Source: Pontimonas sp. (GTDB lineage: Bacteria > Actinomycetota > Actinomycetes > Actinomycetales > Microbacteriaceae). From it: a stretch of 12,242 nt of DNA. Of the stretch, positions 1 through 6,694 are shown piece by piece. Below the pieces are notes generated by a model. The model ran no database searches and was not told the DNA's origin. It worked only from the letters and a program-made list of their open reading frames with translations. Location of the stretch: contig JAIOWV010000033.1 in assembly GCA_021741945.1 (NCBI GenBank), forward strand, positions 1 through 12,242, given 5' to 3'. Both the position numbers and the translations under genes were made by a program. The number at the start of each line of letters is the position of its first letter. Positions within the stretch are counted from its first letter, which is position 1.

Positions 1-1045
1 CAGCCAAGACCATAAACAGCCCGATCCGCGAAACCGAGTCTCGGAAGTCGGAGCGAACCTGGCCTAGGTCCCCATCCCGCGCGTGAGTAGACATCCGGGT
101 GAAATAGGCCGTCGCCAACGACACCGCCACCACGGAGTGCGGAAGCATGAAGATTAGCCAGGAGAACCGCAGAATCGCGAGGCTCGGGGCATCTGAGCCG
201 GCTGCGAGAGACGCCACATTGGCCTGCACAATGCCTGCCAACTGGGCAACGACAATCATTCCGAACATCCAGGAGGCGGCTTTGCCCGTGGACGAGAGGC
301 CAACGCCGCGCCAGCGGAAATCGGGCCGGAAGGTCAGGCCTGCCCTGCGCCAGAAAACAAGAAGAATCAGCGCCTGCGAGGCCACTGCGAGAGTTGTTGA
401 CCCTGCGAGAACTGCAACCATCTCGTTCGTCCAGGAGCTCGCATTTCCGGTGTCGGCGCCTGGGAAGAGGGCACCAAAAACGATTAGGCCGGTCATTGCG
501 ACCACATTGTTGAGCGCTGGCGCCCAGGTAAAGGGGCCAAAGATCTTTCGGGCGTTCAACACTTCGCTCAGCAGGCTGTAGAGGGCATAAAAGAGGATCT
601 GAGGGAGACACCAATACGCGAAAGCGATGGCAAGCGCCATCTCCTCCGGGCTGAAGCCCCGGGCGTCCACACCACCTTGTTGCGCATACAGCGCCACCAG
701 AGCGGGCGCGAGCAAAGTCGCCAGGATTGCCACCGCAAGGAAAATGACAAATCCCAGGGTCACAATTTTGTTGACGAAGCTTTGCCCCCCGTCGGTTTCG
801 AGACCAGCTTTGACAATGTGGGGAACGAGCACGGCGCTGAGAACACCACCGGCGATAATCGCGTAGATGTTGTTGGGCAACTGGTTGGCCAGGGCGAAAG
901 TGTCAGCTCCTGAGCCGACAATCCCGAGCGTTCGCGCCAAAATGATCGCGCTGATAAAACCCAGGAGCCTCGACACGACAGTCCCGGAGGCGAGAAAGAG
1001 GCTTGCTCGCCCGAGAGAATCAGCCGAGGCTGGCGCCTTTCCCAT
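1..1045 (-). CDS. murJ: Lipid II flippase MurJ (MviN family), 3' part cut by window edge
   Basis: The reading frame is open from an ATG at 1045 to the left edge, giving 348 codons of the roughly 500 or more expected, so the C-terminal part is missing. MurJ moves lipid II across the cytoplasmic membrane for peptidoglycan synthesis. The N-terminus contains the family's arginine-bearing first helix, VVSRLLGFISAIILARTLG, with R26 and R38. A series of long hydrophobic helices follows (about nine or ten are visible), including the stretch LPNNIYAIIAGGVLSAVLVP. The start overlaps the stop of the upstream DUF6049 gene as TAATG, with GGAGGT about nine bases upstream, so translation is probably coupled. 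Mycobacterial MurJ (Rv3910) carries a C-terminal pseudokinase extension. Whether this one does cannot be seen here. Confidence 0.95.
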   Translation of the reverse strand, partial: MGKAPASADSLGRASLFLASGTVVSRLLGFISAIILARTLGIVGSGADTFALANQLPNNIYAIIAGGVLSAVLVPHIVKAGLETDGGQSFVNKIVTLGFVIFLAVAILATLLAPALVALYAQQGGVDARGFSPEEMALAIAFAYWCLPQILFYALYSLLSEVLNARKIFGPFTWAPALNNVVAMTGLIVFGALFPGADTGNASSWTNEMVAVLAGSTTLAVASQALILLVFWRRAGLTFRPDFRWRGVGLSSTGKAASWMFGMIVVAQLAGIVQANVASLAAGSDAPSLAILRFSWLIFMLPHSVVAVSLATAYFTRMSTHARDGDLGQVRSDFRDSVSRIGLFMVLA

Positions 1046-3042
1046 TACGCGCTCACCTCCGCATCGTCGTCCACGGCCCGCTTGTCACCGCGTCTGCGCT
1101 GGATTGCTCTAATCAGACCGAATGCGAACGTTCCGCCCACGATAATCGCTAGCCCGATGCTGATGATTCCTTCCCAGCCGGCGCGAATAGTGACAGGAAT
1201 AGTGACAATCTCACCGAGAGGGTCGCCCCCAGAGGAGAAGAGCGCGAACTCGACGGGGACTGTTCCGTTGGCCAGTGATTGGACGGGAATCAGTGCGCGG
1301 ACGGCGTCACCGGGCGCGATGGTGAGTCGAACCTGGGGCGTTTCCACGGCGAGAATTCCTGTGGTCGGACGTATTGCCAAAATCACCACAACATCTGAGG
1401 GCAGGTCATTCACGACCGTCACCGGCAGGGAGGTTTGGTCACTGAGAACCGTGATGGCGCTTCCCTGTTCAACCCGCACTGAGTTGCGGAAAACGCGGGA
1501 GTCTTCCTGGGCCCGTTCCCACTCAGCGGCGAGACCATTTGGGTTCTCGCTCCAGGTGGACGAGAGAAGTGCTTGATACCGGGTCCAGCGACCAAACACA
1601 GCTCCTTCGGGGTCACTAGCGATGGTCGCAAAGCCGACATCGCCCTCCCAGAGCTCGCGAATACTGGTCACAAAATCTTGGTATTCCCTCGGGTTCGCGG
1701 TGCCGAGGACATTGCTGAGGACTTCGGTGGGAGTTGCGCTCAGGGGCACAGCAACGGAGTTCGACACGGGCATCGAGACCATTCGGCCCAGCACCGCATC
1801 AATCCGAGGAGCGATAGCGGTCGCGGGAAGACGACCGGTGCTAAACACCAGAATCTCTTGGTTGCCCGTCAGCGCGCGGTAGGCGATGAGCCCTTGGGCT
1901 CTTTGCATATCGGCTTCAGCTTCCAACGGGCTTGGCGCCTGCAACGCGTCTCTGGCAAGTGCGGAGAGTTGAGCATCGACGCGAATGACCCGAGCCTGCC
2001 CGATCGATACCACGGCTCGGTCCGAGGGAATGCTGTTGCTGGAGAGAAGCACGGCGGAAGCGGAACGAGTCGCGAGGGTTTCCAGTTGATTGTTGGTAAT
2101 CGCGTCGCCGTGAATCCACGGATACTCGCCAAGGCGCGCGTAGGTGAGGGTGTCAATATCCAAGGAGCCAAGCGGGTCCGCGTCGGCCCACGGTAAGCCA
2201 AACTGGGCGAGCCCGACAGTCCCGAGGGTGCTCGCCCAGGCCAAAGATTCTGGAGGCGCCTGTTCGCCAAGCGCTGTGATGCTGGAGGTGATCCTGCTAT
2301 CAATCGCGATTGTGGCCGGGTGGGTCCGCACGGCCGCGGTAACAACATCAACCGCACCTCCGCTGATTGTGAGTGCCTGCAGCTCCTCGGGTCGAAGCGC
2401 AACACCCCCATCCGCCGCGGTGGTGAGGGTCACAATCGGCGCGATGTTTGCGCGGGGAATGACGACATCGGAGGGGATGACGACGATTACCTGGCGACCA
2501 TTGAGGTTTCGCAGGCCGGGGTTCATGTTGGAGGGGTGTGAATAGGCGACTTCGATGCCAAAGACGCCCGCTTGTCGCCGTGCTGGTTCGCTGGAGTTGG
2601 TTGGCTCGTCTTCTGGGAGTCTCGTGTCCCACAGGTCCGAAGGCAGCGAGAGTGGAAGTTCCCGGGACTCAAACTGAGGCACTTCTGGGGTTTGGGCGTT
2701 CGAGACATCCGAAAACACGGGATTGCTCTCACCCGCGAGGAACCGACGAATCTGCTCCTCACTGGTGAAACGGCTCTCGGTAAGGCGCAACGTTATGTCG
2801 CCGGTGCCGAGCGTTCCTGTTTCATCGGCGCGAAGAATTACGCTGACCTGCGCGACGTCGTCCGGATTGATGATTCCGCCGCCTTGGACGACCACATCCA
2901 CTCGAGCGGCAGAGCGACCCTCACTGGCGAATGCGGGACTGGAGTCCACCACCACCGTTCCCGCTACGGCGAGCACGGAAATCATGGCGAGCACAGCCTT
3001 GATCGGCCTACCGGTTATGCGAAAAAGCACAGATTTATCCAC
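1045..3042 (-). CDS. Exported DUF6049 family protein (Rv3909-like), C-terminal membrane anchor
   Basis: This is a protein of about 665 residues with no known biochemical function. From a GTG at 3042 it begins with a typical signal peptide: basic residues (FRITGRPIK), a hydrophobic core (AVLAMISVLAVAGTVVV) and a likely cleavage after AFA. A long, mostly beta-type extracytoplasmic region follows, and one transmembrane helix near residues 626-647 (IISIGLAIIVGGTFAFGLIRAI) is followed by a short basic then acidic cytoplasmic tail. It is therefore probably anchored in the membrane and exposed outside. Its position between pcnA and murJ matches Rv3909 in mycobacteria, next to the MurJ homologue Rv3910. 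The TAATG coupling to murJ suggests a cell-wall role (inference). The start is uncertain: a second in-frame GTG at 3030 also works and neither has a clear Shine-Dalgarno sequence. The open frame extends back to 3195, but that extension lies over pcnA and the promoter and is unlikely to be translated. Confidence 0.85.
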   Translation of the reverse strand: MDKSVLFRITGRPIKAVLAMISVLAVAGTVVVDSSPAFASEGRSAARVDVVVQGGGIINPDDVAQVSVILRADETGTLGTGDITLRLTESRFTSEEQIRRFLAGESNPVFSDVSNAQTPEVPQFESRELPLSLPSDLWDTRLPEDEPTNSSEPARRQAGVFGIEVAYSHPSNMNPGLRNLNGRQVIVVIPSDVVIPRANIAPIVTLTTAADGGVALRPEELQALTISGGAVDVVTAAVRTHPATIAIDSRITSSITALGEQAPPESLAWASTLGTVGLAQFGLPWADADPLGSLDIDTLTYARLGEYPWIHGDAITNNQLETLATRSASAVLLSSNSIPSDRAVVSIGQARVIRVDAQLSALARDALQAPSPLEAEADMQRAQGLIAYRALTGNQEILVFSTGRLPATAIAPRIDAVLGRMVSMPVSNSVAVPLSATPTEVLSNVLGTANPREYQDFVTSIRELWEGDVGFATIASDPEGAVFGRWTRYQALLSSTWSENPNGLAAEWERAQEDSRVFRNSVRVEQGSAITVLSDQTSLPVTVVNDLPSDVVVILAIRPTTGILAVETPQVRLTIAPGDAVRALIPVQSLANGTVPVEFALFSSGGDPLGEIVTIPVTIRAGWEGIISIGLAIIVGGTFAFGLIRAIQRRRGDKRAVDDDAEVSA

Positions 3043-3073
3043 GCCTGAGTGTCGCTGTCCCCAGAGCTGGCAT
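3035..3073 (-). CDS. Possible leaderless 12-codon leader ORF before the DUF6049 gene
   Basis: On the minus strand an ATG at 3073 lies seven bases after a TAGACT -10 hexamer, the expected position of the transcript's first base. It opens a 12-codon frame encoding MPALGTATLRRG and ending in TAA at 3037-3035. One candidate DUF6049 start (GTG 3042) lies inside this ORF in another frame. The other (GTG 3030) begins four bases after its stop. The arrangement would allow translational coupling or reinitiation and would explain the lack of a Shine-Dalgarno sequence for DUF6049. It is an inference from spacing only. The peptide could be meaningless. Confidence 0.3.
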   Translation of the reverse strand: MPALGTATLRRG

Positions 3074-3074
3074 G

Positions 3075-3096
3075 GTTCAGAGTCTAGACTCTGAAC
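3075..3096. promoter_or_regulatory. 22-bp perfect palindrome with two overlapping -10 boxes (divergent promoter)
   Basis: The half-site GTTCAGAGTCT is followed directly by its exact reverse complement AGACTCTGAAC. The centre contains TAGACT on the plus strand (3085-3090) and TAGACT on the minus strand (3086-3081), overlapping by two bases. The plus copy lies nine bases before the pcnA ATG (3100). The minus copy lies seven bases before an ATG at 3073. CTAGACT also precedes rpsF at 4553-4559, which supports reading it as this organism's -10 box. Good -35 hexamers are not evident on either side. The symmetric sequence could be a bidirectional promoter, an operator for a dimeric regulator, or both. 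Confidence 0.6.
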
Positions 3097-3099
3097 ACT

Positions 3100-4524
3100 A
3101 TGTCGAGCGTTGCCAAGGCCGTTGAACAGCTTCGCCTTGTCACTAGCGACGAACCTATTGCCGGCATATCCAGGGCCTTTCAGGCCGCTGGCCACGAGCT
3201 CGCCCTGGTCGGTGGCCCGGTTCGTGACGCGTTCTTGGGGCGCCCACTCAATGACCTCGACTTCACCACCTCAGCTAGGCCCGAGGAGATCGAGAAGATC
3301 ATCGCTCCTCTGGCAACGGCGGTCTGGGACGTGGGGCGGGCCTTTGGCACCATTGCTGCTCAATGTGGCGACATGACCGTAGAAATCACGACGTATCGGG
3401 CTGACACCTATGACGGTGCGAGTCGCAAGCCCGAGGTCGAGTTTGGAGACACCCTCGAGGGCGATCTCTTTCGTCGGGATTTCACGATGAACGCGATGGC
3501 TCTCACGCTTCCCGGCCTTGTGCTGGTTGATCCTTGTGAGGGGTTGAATGACTTGCTGGCAGGCGTGCTGCGCACGCCTATTGCCCCTGAGGAATCCTTC
3601 CGTGACGACCCGTTGCGCATGATGAGGGGCGCCCGGTTCACTAGCCAGTTGGGGGTGAGCGTGCACCCCGATACTCGAGAGGCAATGGTCGCTCTCGCGC
3701 CACGACTGGCTGAAATCTCAGCAGAGCGGGTTCGCGATGAGTTGGTGCGGACCCTGTCAACTGACAACCCCAGGCCAGGTATTGAACTTTTGGTCGACAC
3801 CGGGCTGGCTGAGGTCGCACTTCCAGAATTGCCCGCGTTGCGCCTGGAGTCCGATGAGCACGCGCACCACAAGGACGTTTATGAGCACACCCTCACCGTT
3901 CTTCAGCAAGCCATTGACGAGGAACGCCGTCGATTCCCGGGACAGTCGGCGGACCTGATTGTTCGTTTGGCCGCCTTGTTTCACGACATCGGAAAGCCGG
4001 CGACTCGTCGGTTCGAGGCCGGGGGCGTCGTCACCTTCTATCACCACGATGTGGTGGGCGCGAAGTTAGCCAAGAGGCGCCTTCGGGAGCTGCGCTTTGA
4101 TAATGACACCATCGCTGCGGTAGCGAAGCTGATTGAGCTGCACCTGAGGTTTTTTGGCTACTCCGAGCAAGCCTGGTCTGATTCCGCTGTTCGTCGCTAT
4201 GTGAGGGACGCCGGAGACCAGCTGGAGCGGCTCCACATTCTGGTTCGGGCGGACGTCACCACCAGAAACACCAGGAAGGCGGAGCGCCTGTCCTTTGCCT
4301 ATGACGATCTCGAGGCTCGCATCGCCGAGCTCGCTGAGCTTGAAGAACTGCAGTCGATGAGGCCCGAGCTCGATGGCGAAGAGATTATGGCGATTCTCGG
4401 AATCACCCCGGGCCGTGTTGTGGGGGAGGCTTATGCCTTTCTCCTGGAGGTGCGCCTCGACGAGGGCGAAATTGGTAAGGACGAGGCGACCAAGCGCTTA
4501 CTGGACTGGTGGGCTGCGAGGTAG
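3100..4524 (+). CDS. pcnA: CCA tRNA nucleotidyltransferase with HD domain
   Basis: This 474-residue enzyme adds or repairs the 3'-terminal CCA of tRNAs. The N-terminal nucleotidyltransferase domain shows the class II signature: GGPVRD at residues 38-43 and the metal-binding DLD at 52-54. The conserved RRDFTMNAMAL motif follows, then a neck/body helical region. A C-terminal HD phosphohydrolase domain contains LFHDIGKP (H295, D296), HH at YHHDVVGAK and a later conserved-looking LIELHLRF. This nucleotidyltransferase plus HD layout is usual for actinobacterial PcnA (Rv3907c type). The ATG at 3100 lies just after the divergent palindrome promoter, so the mRNA is probably leaderless or nearly so, and no Shine-Dalgarno sequence is present. 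In mycobacteria a MutT4 Nudix gene lies between pcnA and the DUF6049 gene. It is absent here. Confidence 0.95.
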   Translation: MSSVAKAVEQLRLVTSDEPIAGISRAFQAAGHELALVGGPVRDAFLGRPLNDLDFTTSARPEEIEKIIAPLATAVWDVGRAFGTIAAQCGDMTVEITTYRADTYDGASRKPEVEFGDTLEGDLFRRDFTMNAMALTLPGLVLVDPCEGLNDLLAGVLRTPIAPEESFRDDPLRMMRGARFTSQLGVSVHPDTREAMVALAPRLAEISAERVRDELVRTLSTDNPRPGIELLVDTGLAEVALPELPALRLESDEHAHHKDVYEHTLTVLQQAIDEERRRFPGQSADLIVRLAALFHDIGKPATRRFEAGGVVTFYHHDVVGAKLAKRRLRELRFDNDTIAAVAKLIELHLRFFGYSEQAWSDSAVRRYVRDAGDQLERLHILVRADVTTRNTRKAERLSFAYDDLEARIAELAELEELQSMRPELDGEEIMAILGITPGRVVGEAYAFLLEVRLDEGEIGKDEATKRLLDWWAAR

Positions 4525-4529
4525 CCCGC

Positions 4530-4559
4530 TTGCCTTGGTGCTGGCTTGACACCTAGACT
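4530..4559 (+). promoter_or_regulatory. Candidate promoter of the rpsF-ssb-rpsR-rplI operon
   Basis: TTGCCT (4530-4535), an 18-bp spacer and TAGACT (4554-4559) give a plausible sigma-A-type promoter with a start near 4566 and a leader of about 80 bases. A TTGACA (4546-4551) sits only two bases before the TAGACT. It lacks a -10 at normal distance, so it is probably not the -35 element in use. The CTAGACT core is shared with the pcnA/DUF6049 promoter. Confidence 0.5.
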
Positions 4560-4594
4560 GTGGCAGTTGTCTTCAGCGAAGACACGCACATAAC

Positions 4595-4637
4595 CCTCCT
4601 GTTGCAGAAATCCTGTAACCGATTAGTCCGAAGGAGG
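4595..4637 (+). promoter_or_regulatory. S6:S18 complex-binding leader RNA motif upstream of rpsF
   Basis: CCTCCT (4595-4600) can pair with the Shine-Dalgarno AGGAGG (4632-4637). Inside, GTTGCAG (4601-4607) pairs with CTGTAAC (4613-4619) around the loop AAATC, with one G-U pair. On the 3' side the unpaired stretch 4620-4631 contains CCG at 4628-4630. A bulged CCG flanked by a stem and a hairpin, in front of rpsF, is the published description of the S6:S18 complex-binding motif, which mimics their 16S rRNA site. When S6:S18 is in excess, binding would hold the Shine-Dalgarno sequence in the stem and repress translation. A separate 7-bp hairpin with loop AGC (4568-4584) lies near the transcript's 5' end. 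Confidence 0.75.
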
Positions 4638-4647
4638 TGGGGTAACC

Positions 4648-5022
4648 GTGCACAACTACGAACTGATGGTCATTCTTGACCCAGAGCTCGATGAGCGCAC
4701 TGTCGCTCCCAGTCTCGAGGCGTTTCTCGAGGTCATCCGTCAAGACGGTGGCTCGATCGACAACGTTGACATCTGGGGTAAGCGTCGGTTGGCTTACGAA
4801 ATCAAGAAGAAGACCGAGGGCATCTACGCCGTCGTCAACTTCAACGCATCACCTGCAGCGACTGCGGAACTTGACCGCCAGCTGCGCCTGAGCGAGGCAG
4901 TGATGCGCACCAAGGTGCTCCGCGCGGACGAAGCAGTTGTTCGTCTGGGAGCCCCAGAAGAAGCGCCCATTGCGCAAAAAGTCTCGCTGTCCGGTGGCAG
5001 CAAGCGCCGTAAAGCCGAGTAG
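4648..5022 (+). CDS. rpsF: 30S ribosomal protein S6 (bS6)
   Basis: This 124-residue protein starts at GTG 4648 behind a strong AGGAGG (4632-4637). The start MHNYELMVILDPELDE and the central DIWGKRRLAYEIKKKTEGIYAVVNF are diagnostic of bS6, which pairs with S18 on the 30S platform. After the conserved fold (about residues 1-95) there is a low-complexity basic tail ending KRRKAE. It opens a ribosomal/single-strand-binding operon with only three bases before ssb. The leader RNA motif upstream points to feedback control by the S6:S18 complex. Confidence 0.97.
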   Translation: MHNYELMVILDPELDERTVAPSLEAFLEVIRQDGGSIDNVDIWGKRRLAYEIKKKTEGIYAVVNFNASPAATAELDRQLRLSEAVMRTKVLRADEAVVRLGAPEEAPIAQKVSLSGGSKRRKAE

Positions 5023-5025
5023 ACC

Positions 5026-5517
5026 ATGGCTGGCGAAACAATCATCACTGTGGTGGGAAACCTCACCGCTGATCCTGAGCTGCGCTACACCCAGAACGGT
5101 GTGGCTGTTGCCAACTTCACCATTGCTTCGACCCCGCGGGCTCTTGACCGTCAGTCAGGCGAATGGAAGGACGGCGAACCTTTGTTCATGAGGGCAAGCG
5201 TGTGGCGTGAATTCGCTGAGCACGTGGCGTCATCGTTGACTAAGGGTGCTCGCGTGGTGGCAACTGGCCGTCTGCGTCAACGCTCCTACGAGACCAAAGA
5301 AGGCGAAAAGCGCACTTCCATTGAACTCGAGGTCGACGAGATTGGCCCCAGCCTCCGCTACGCAACAGCGCAGGTTCAGCGTCAAGCAGGCGGAGCTAAG
5401 CCCGCCGGCGCGATGGAGGACTCGTGGAGCGCCCCAGCCGCTGGCGGCGCTGTGCAGGACCCATGGGCTAACGCAGCCCCTGCGGACTCCGCACCCATCG
5501 AGGACGCTCCCTTCTAG
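5026..5517 (+). CDS. ssb: Single-stranded DNA-binding protein
   Basis: This 163-residue SSB binds single-stranded DNA in replication, repair and recombination. The OB-fold spans about residues 1-110, with the usual start TIITVVGNLTADPELRYTQNG and motifs FMRASVWREFAEHVASSL and KGARVVATGRLRQRSYE. A Gly/Ala/Pro-rich linker follows. The protein ends in PIEDAPF, an acidic tip with a terminal Pro-Phe as needed to dock partner proteins. The ATG lies three bases after the rpsF stop, without a strong Shine-Dalgarno sequence, which implies coupled translation. Placement between rpsF and rpsR is the standard bacterial arrangement. Confidence 0.97.
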   Translation: MAGETIITVVGNLTADPELRYTQNGVAVANFTIASTPRALDRQSGEWKDGEPLFMRASVWREFAEHVASSLTKGARVVATGRLRQRSYETKEGEKRTSIELEVDEIGPSLRYATAQVQRQAGGAKPAGAMEDSWSAPAAGGAVQDPWANAAPADSAPIEDAPF

Positions 5518-5570
5518 ACCTTCAGCTCGCGGCGCGCGTCAGCGTTGCCGCCCAAAAGAAAGATCACATC

Positions 5571-5831
5571 ATGGCAGGAAAATCCAGCGGCGACCGCCGC
5601 AAGCCGCGTACGGTCAAGGGCGGGAAGCCCCAGGCTCCCGTCAAGGCAATCACCGTAGGCGTCATTGACTACAAGGACGTTTCGACACTTCGTCGTTTCA
5701 TCTCCGAGCGCGGAAAGATCCGTTCTCGCCGTATCACCGGAGTCTCTGTTCAGGAACAGCGACTCTTGGCCAAAGCAATCAAGAACGCGCGCGAAATGGC
5801 CCTGTTGCCCTACGCCGGCGCGGGACGATAG
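5571..5831 (+). CDS. rpsR: 30S ribosomal protein S18 (bS18)
   Basis: This 86-residue protein carries the hallmark region IDYKDVSTLRRFISERGKIRSRRITGV followed by QRLLAKAIKNAREMALLPY. Together with S6 it forms the heterodimer that would bind the leader motif upstream of rpsF. There is no cysteine in the protein, so it is the cysteine-free (non-zinc) form; several actinobacteria carry both forms. The start ATG 5571 follows a 53-base gap after ssb, with only a weak purine stretch (AAAAGAAAG) as ribosome-binding site. Confidence 0.97.
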   Translation: MAGKSSGDRRKPRTVKGGKPQAPVKAITVGVIDYKDVSTLRRFISERGKIRSRRITGVSVQEQRLLAKAIKNAREMALLPYAGAGR

Positions 5832-5842
5832 GGGTCGGGACC

Positions 5843-6295
5843 ATGGCAAAACTGATTCTCACTAACGAGGTCCAGGGTCTGGGTACCGCTGGCGATGTCG
5901 TCGAGGTCAAGAATGGTTACGCTCGTAACTTTCTGATCCCCCAGGGCTTCGCGGTTGCGTGGAGCAACGGCGGCCAGAAGCAGGTTGACCAGATCAAGAA
6001 GGCTCGCGAGTCCAAGGTGCTAGCAAGCCGTGAAGAGGCAGATTCCCTCAAGTCGAAGCTTGAGAAGTCTCCTATTCGCATCGCGGTCCGTGCAGGCGGT
6101 GGCGGACGACTCTTTGGGTCCGTGACACGCTCAGACATCGTTGCCGCCATCGAGGAAGCAGGGATTGGCGGCGTGGACAAGCGCGCTATCGAGATCCCCT
6201 CCGCGATCAAGTCGGTAGGCACCTCCGAGGTGCTTATCGCGATTCACGATGGCGTCTCGGCACGTGTCACACTTCAGGTAGTCGCGGAAAAGTAG
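5843..6295 (+). CDS. rplI: 50S ribosomal protein L9 (bL9)
   Basis: This 150-residue protein has the bL9 N-terminal RNA-binding domain (MAKLILTNEVQGLGTAGDVVEVKNGYARNFLIP, shown in part by VVEVKNGYARNFLIPQG), a long charged connecting helix (about residues 45-75) and a C-terminal domain containing GGGGRLFGSVT. The ATG lies 11 bases after the rpsR stop, in the spacer GGGTCGGGACC. It is the last gene of the operon, and a strong intrinsic terminator follows within 20 bases of its stop. Confidence 0.97.
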   Translation: MAKLILTNEVQGLGTAGDVVEVKNGYARNFLIPQGFAVAWSNGGQKQVDQIKKARESKVLASREEADSLKSKLEKSPIRIAVRAGGGGRLFGSVTRSDIVAAIEEAGIGGVDKRAIEIPSAIKSVGTSEVLIAIHDGVSARVTLQVVAEK

Positions 6296-6311
6296 ACCGT
6301 TCTTTTCCGTA

Positions 6312-6350
6312 AAACGGGGTTCCCCTATAGGGGGAGCCCCGTTTGTTTTT
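6312..6350 (+). terminator. Intrinsic terminator after rplI
   Basis: A 14-bp stem pairs 6312-6325 with 6331-6344, with a single T-G wobble and loop TATAG. It is followed by GTTTTT, giving a T-rich tail. It is the only strong intrinsic terminator seen in the window and ends the rpsF-ssb-rpsR-rplI transcript, leaving dnaB to its own promoter. Confidence 0.92.
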
Positions 6351-6502
6351 CCCTGCTCTCTCCACACAACCACCCCAGATCGACCTAACTCTAAAGTGGC
6401 ACTTTATACAGATTTAGCGGGACCGTAGTGTGGAGTTTCCATATTGATAAATCGCTATTTTTGTCAAAAAATTGGCCGATGGTCGACGTAATTCTCCCCA
6501 GA

Positions 6503-6511
6503 CTATCCACA
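6503..6511 (+). promoter_or_regulatory. Near-consensus DnaA box upstream of dnaB
   Basis: CTATCCACA differs from the DnaA-box consensus TTATNCACA at one base. It lies 36 bases before a perfect box on the same strand and just downstream of the AT-rich tract. DnaA binding here is inferred from sequence only. Confidence 0.4.
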
Positions 6512-6546
6512 AGCACCCCGGCGTTTCTCCTCCTTTCCCCACAGGG

Positions 6547-6555
6547 TTATCCACA
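6547..6555 (+). promoter_or_regulatory. Perfect DnaA box upstream of the dnaB promoter
   Basis: TTATCCACA matches the DnaA-box consensus exactly. It ends seven bases before the candidate -35 element of dnaB, a position where DnaA could activate or repress transcription. Such a perfect match is rarely expected by chance in a region this short. Confidence 0.55.
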
Positions 6556-6562
6556 GGGCATT

Positions 6563-6591
6563 TTGTGGTCATCTCAAGCCCTCCCTAGGGT
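6563..6591 (+). promoter_or_regulatory. Candidate dnaB promoter
   Basis: TTGTGG (6563-6568), a 17-bp spacer and TAGGGT (6586-6591) form a plausible promoter with a start near 6598. The -35 matches only in its first three bases, so the assignment is tentative. It would give dnaB a leader of about 120 bases that includes the hairpins at 6612-6627 and 6676-6694. Confidence 0.35.
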
Positions 6592-6675
6592 GGGGGAAAG
6601 ATTTTGATAAGGGGCCCAGTAGGGCCCGCAGCCCACCTCGAGTGTCGGTCGTTGTTGATAGACCTAGAGGTGGAC

Positions 6676-6694
6676 GTAGGGCGAGAAGCCCTGC
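6676..6694 (+). other. Short hairpin in the presumed dnaB leader
   Basis: GTAGGGC (6676-6682) pairs with GCCCTGC (6688-6694) around GAGAA, with one T-G wobble. It ends about a dozen bases before the dnaB Shine-Dalgarno sequence (AGGGAGGT, 6707-6715 region). With no T-tract it is not a terminator. A role in mRNA structure is possible but unproven. Confidence 0.35.

Noticed and set aside
147..1112. Several plus-strand open frames across the left end
   Set aside because: They run opposite the clear MurJ reading frame and show no family features. They are antisense shadows.
3043..3195. N-terminal extension of the DUF6049 frame to an earlier start at 3195
   Set aside because: It would cross the divergent promoter and the start of pcnA, and it would bury the signal peptide about 50 residues inside the protein.
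6440..6560. Possible replication origin (DnaA boxes plus AT-rich tract)
   Set aside because: Only one perfect and one near-perfect box are present. Actinobacterial origins normally lie between dnaA and dnaN with many boxes. Regulation of dnaB is the simpler reading.
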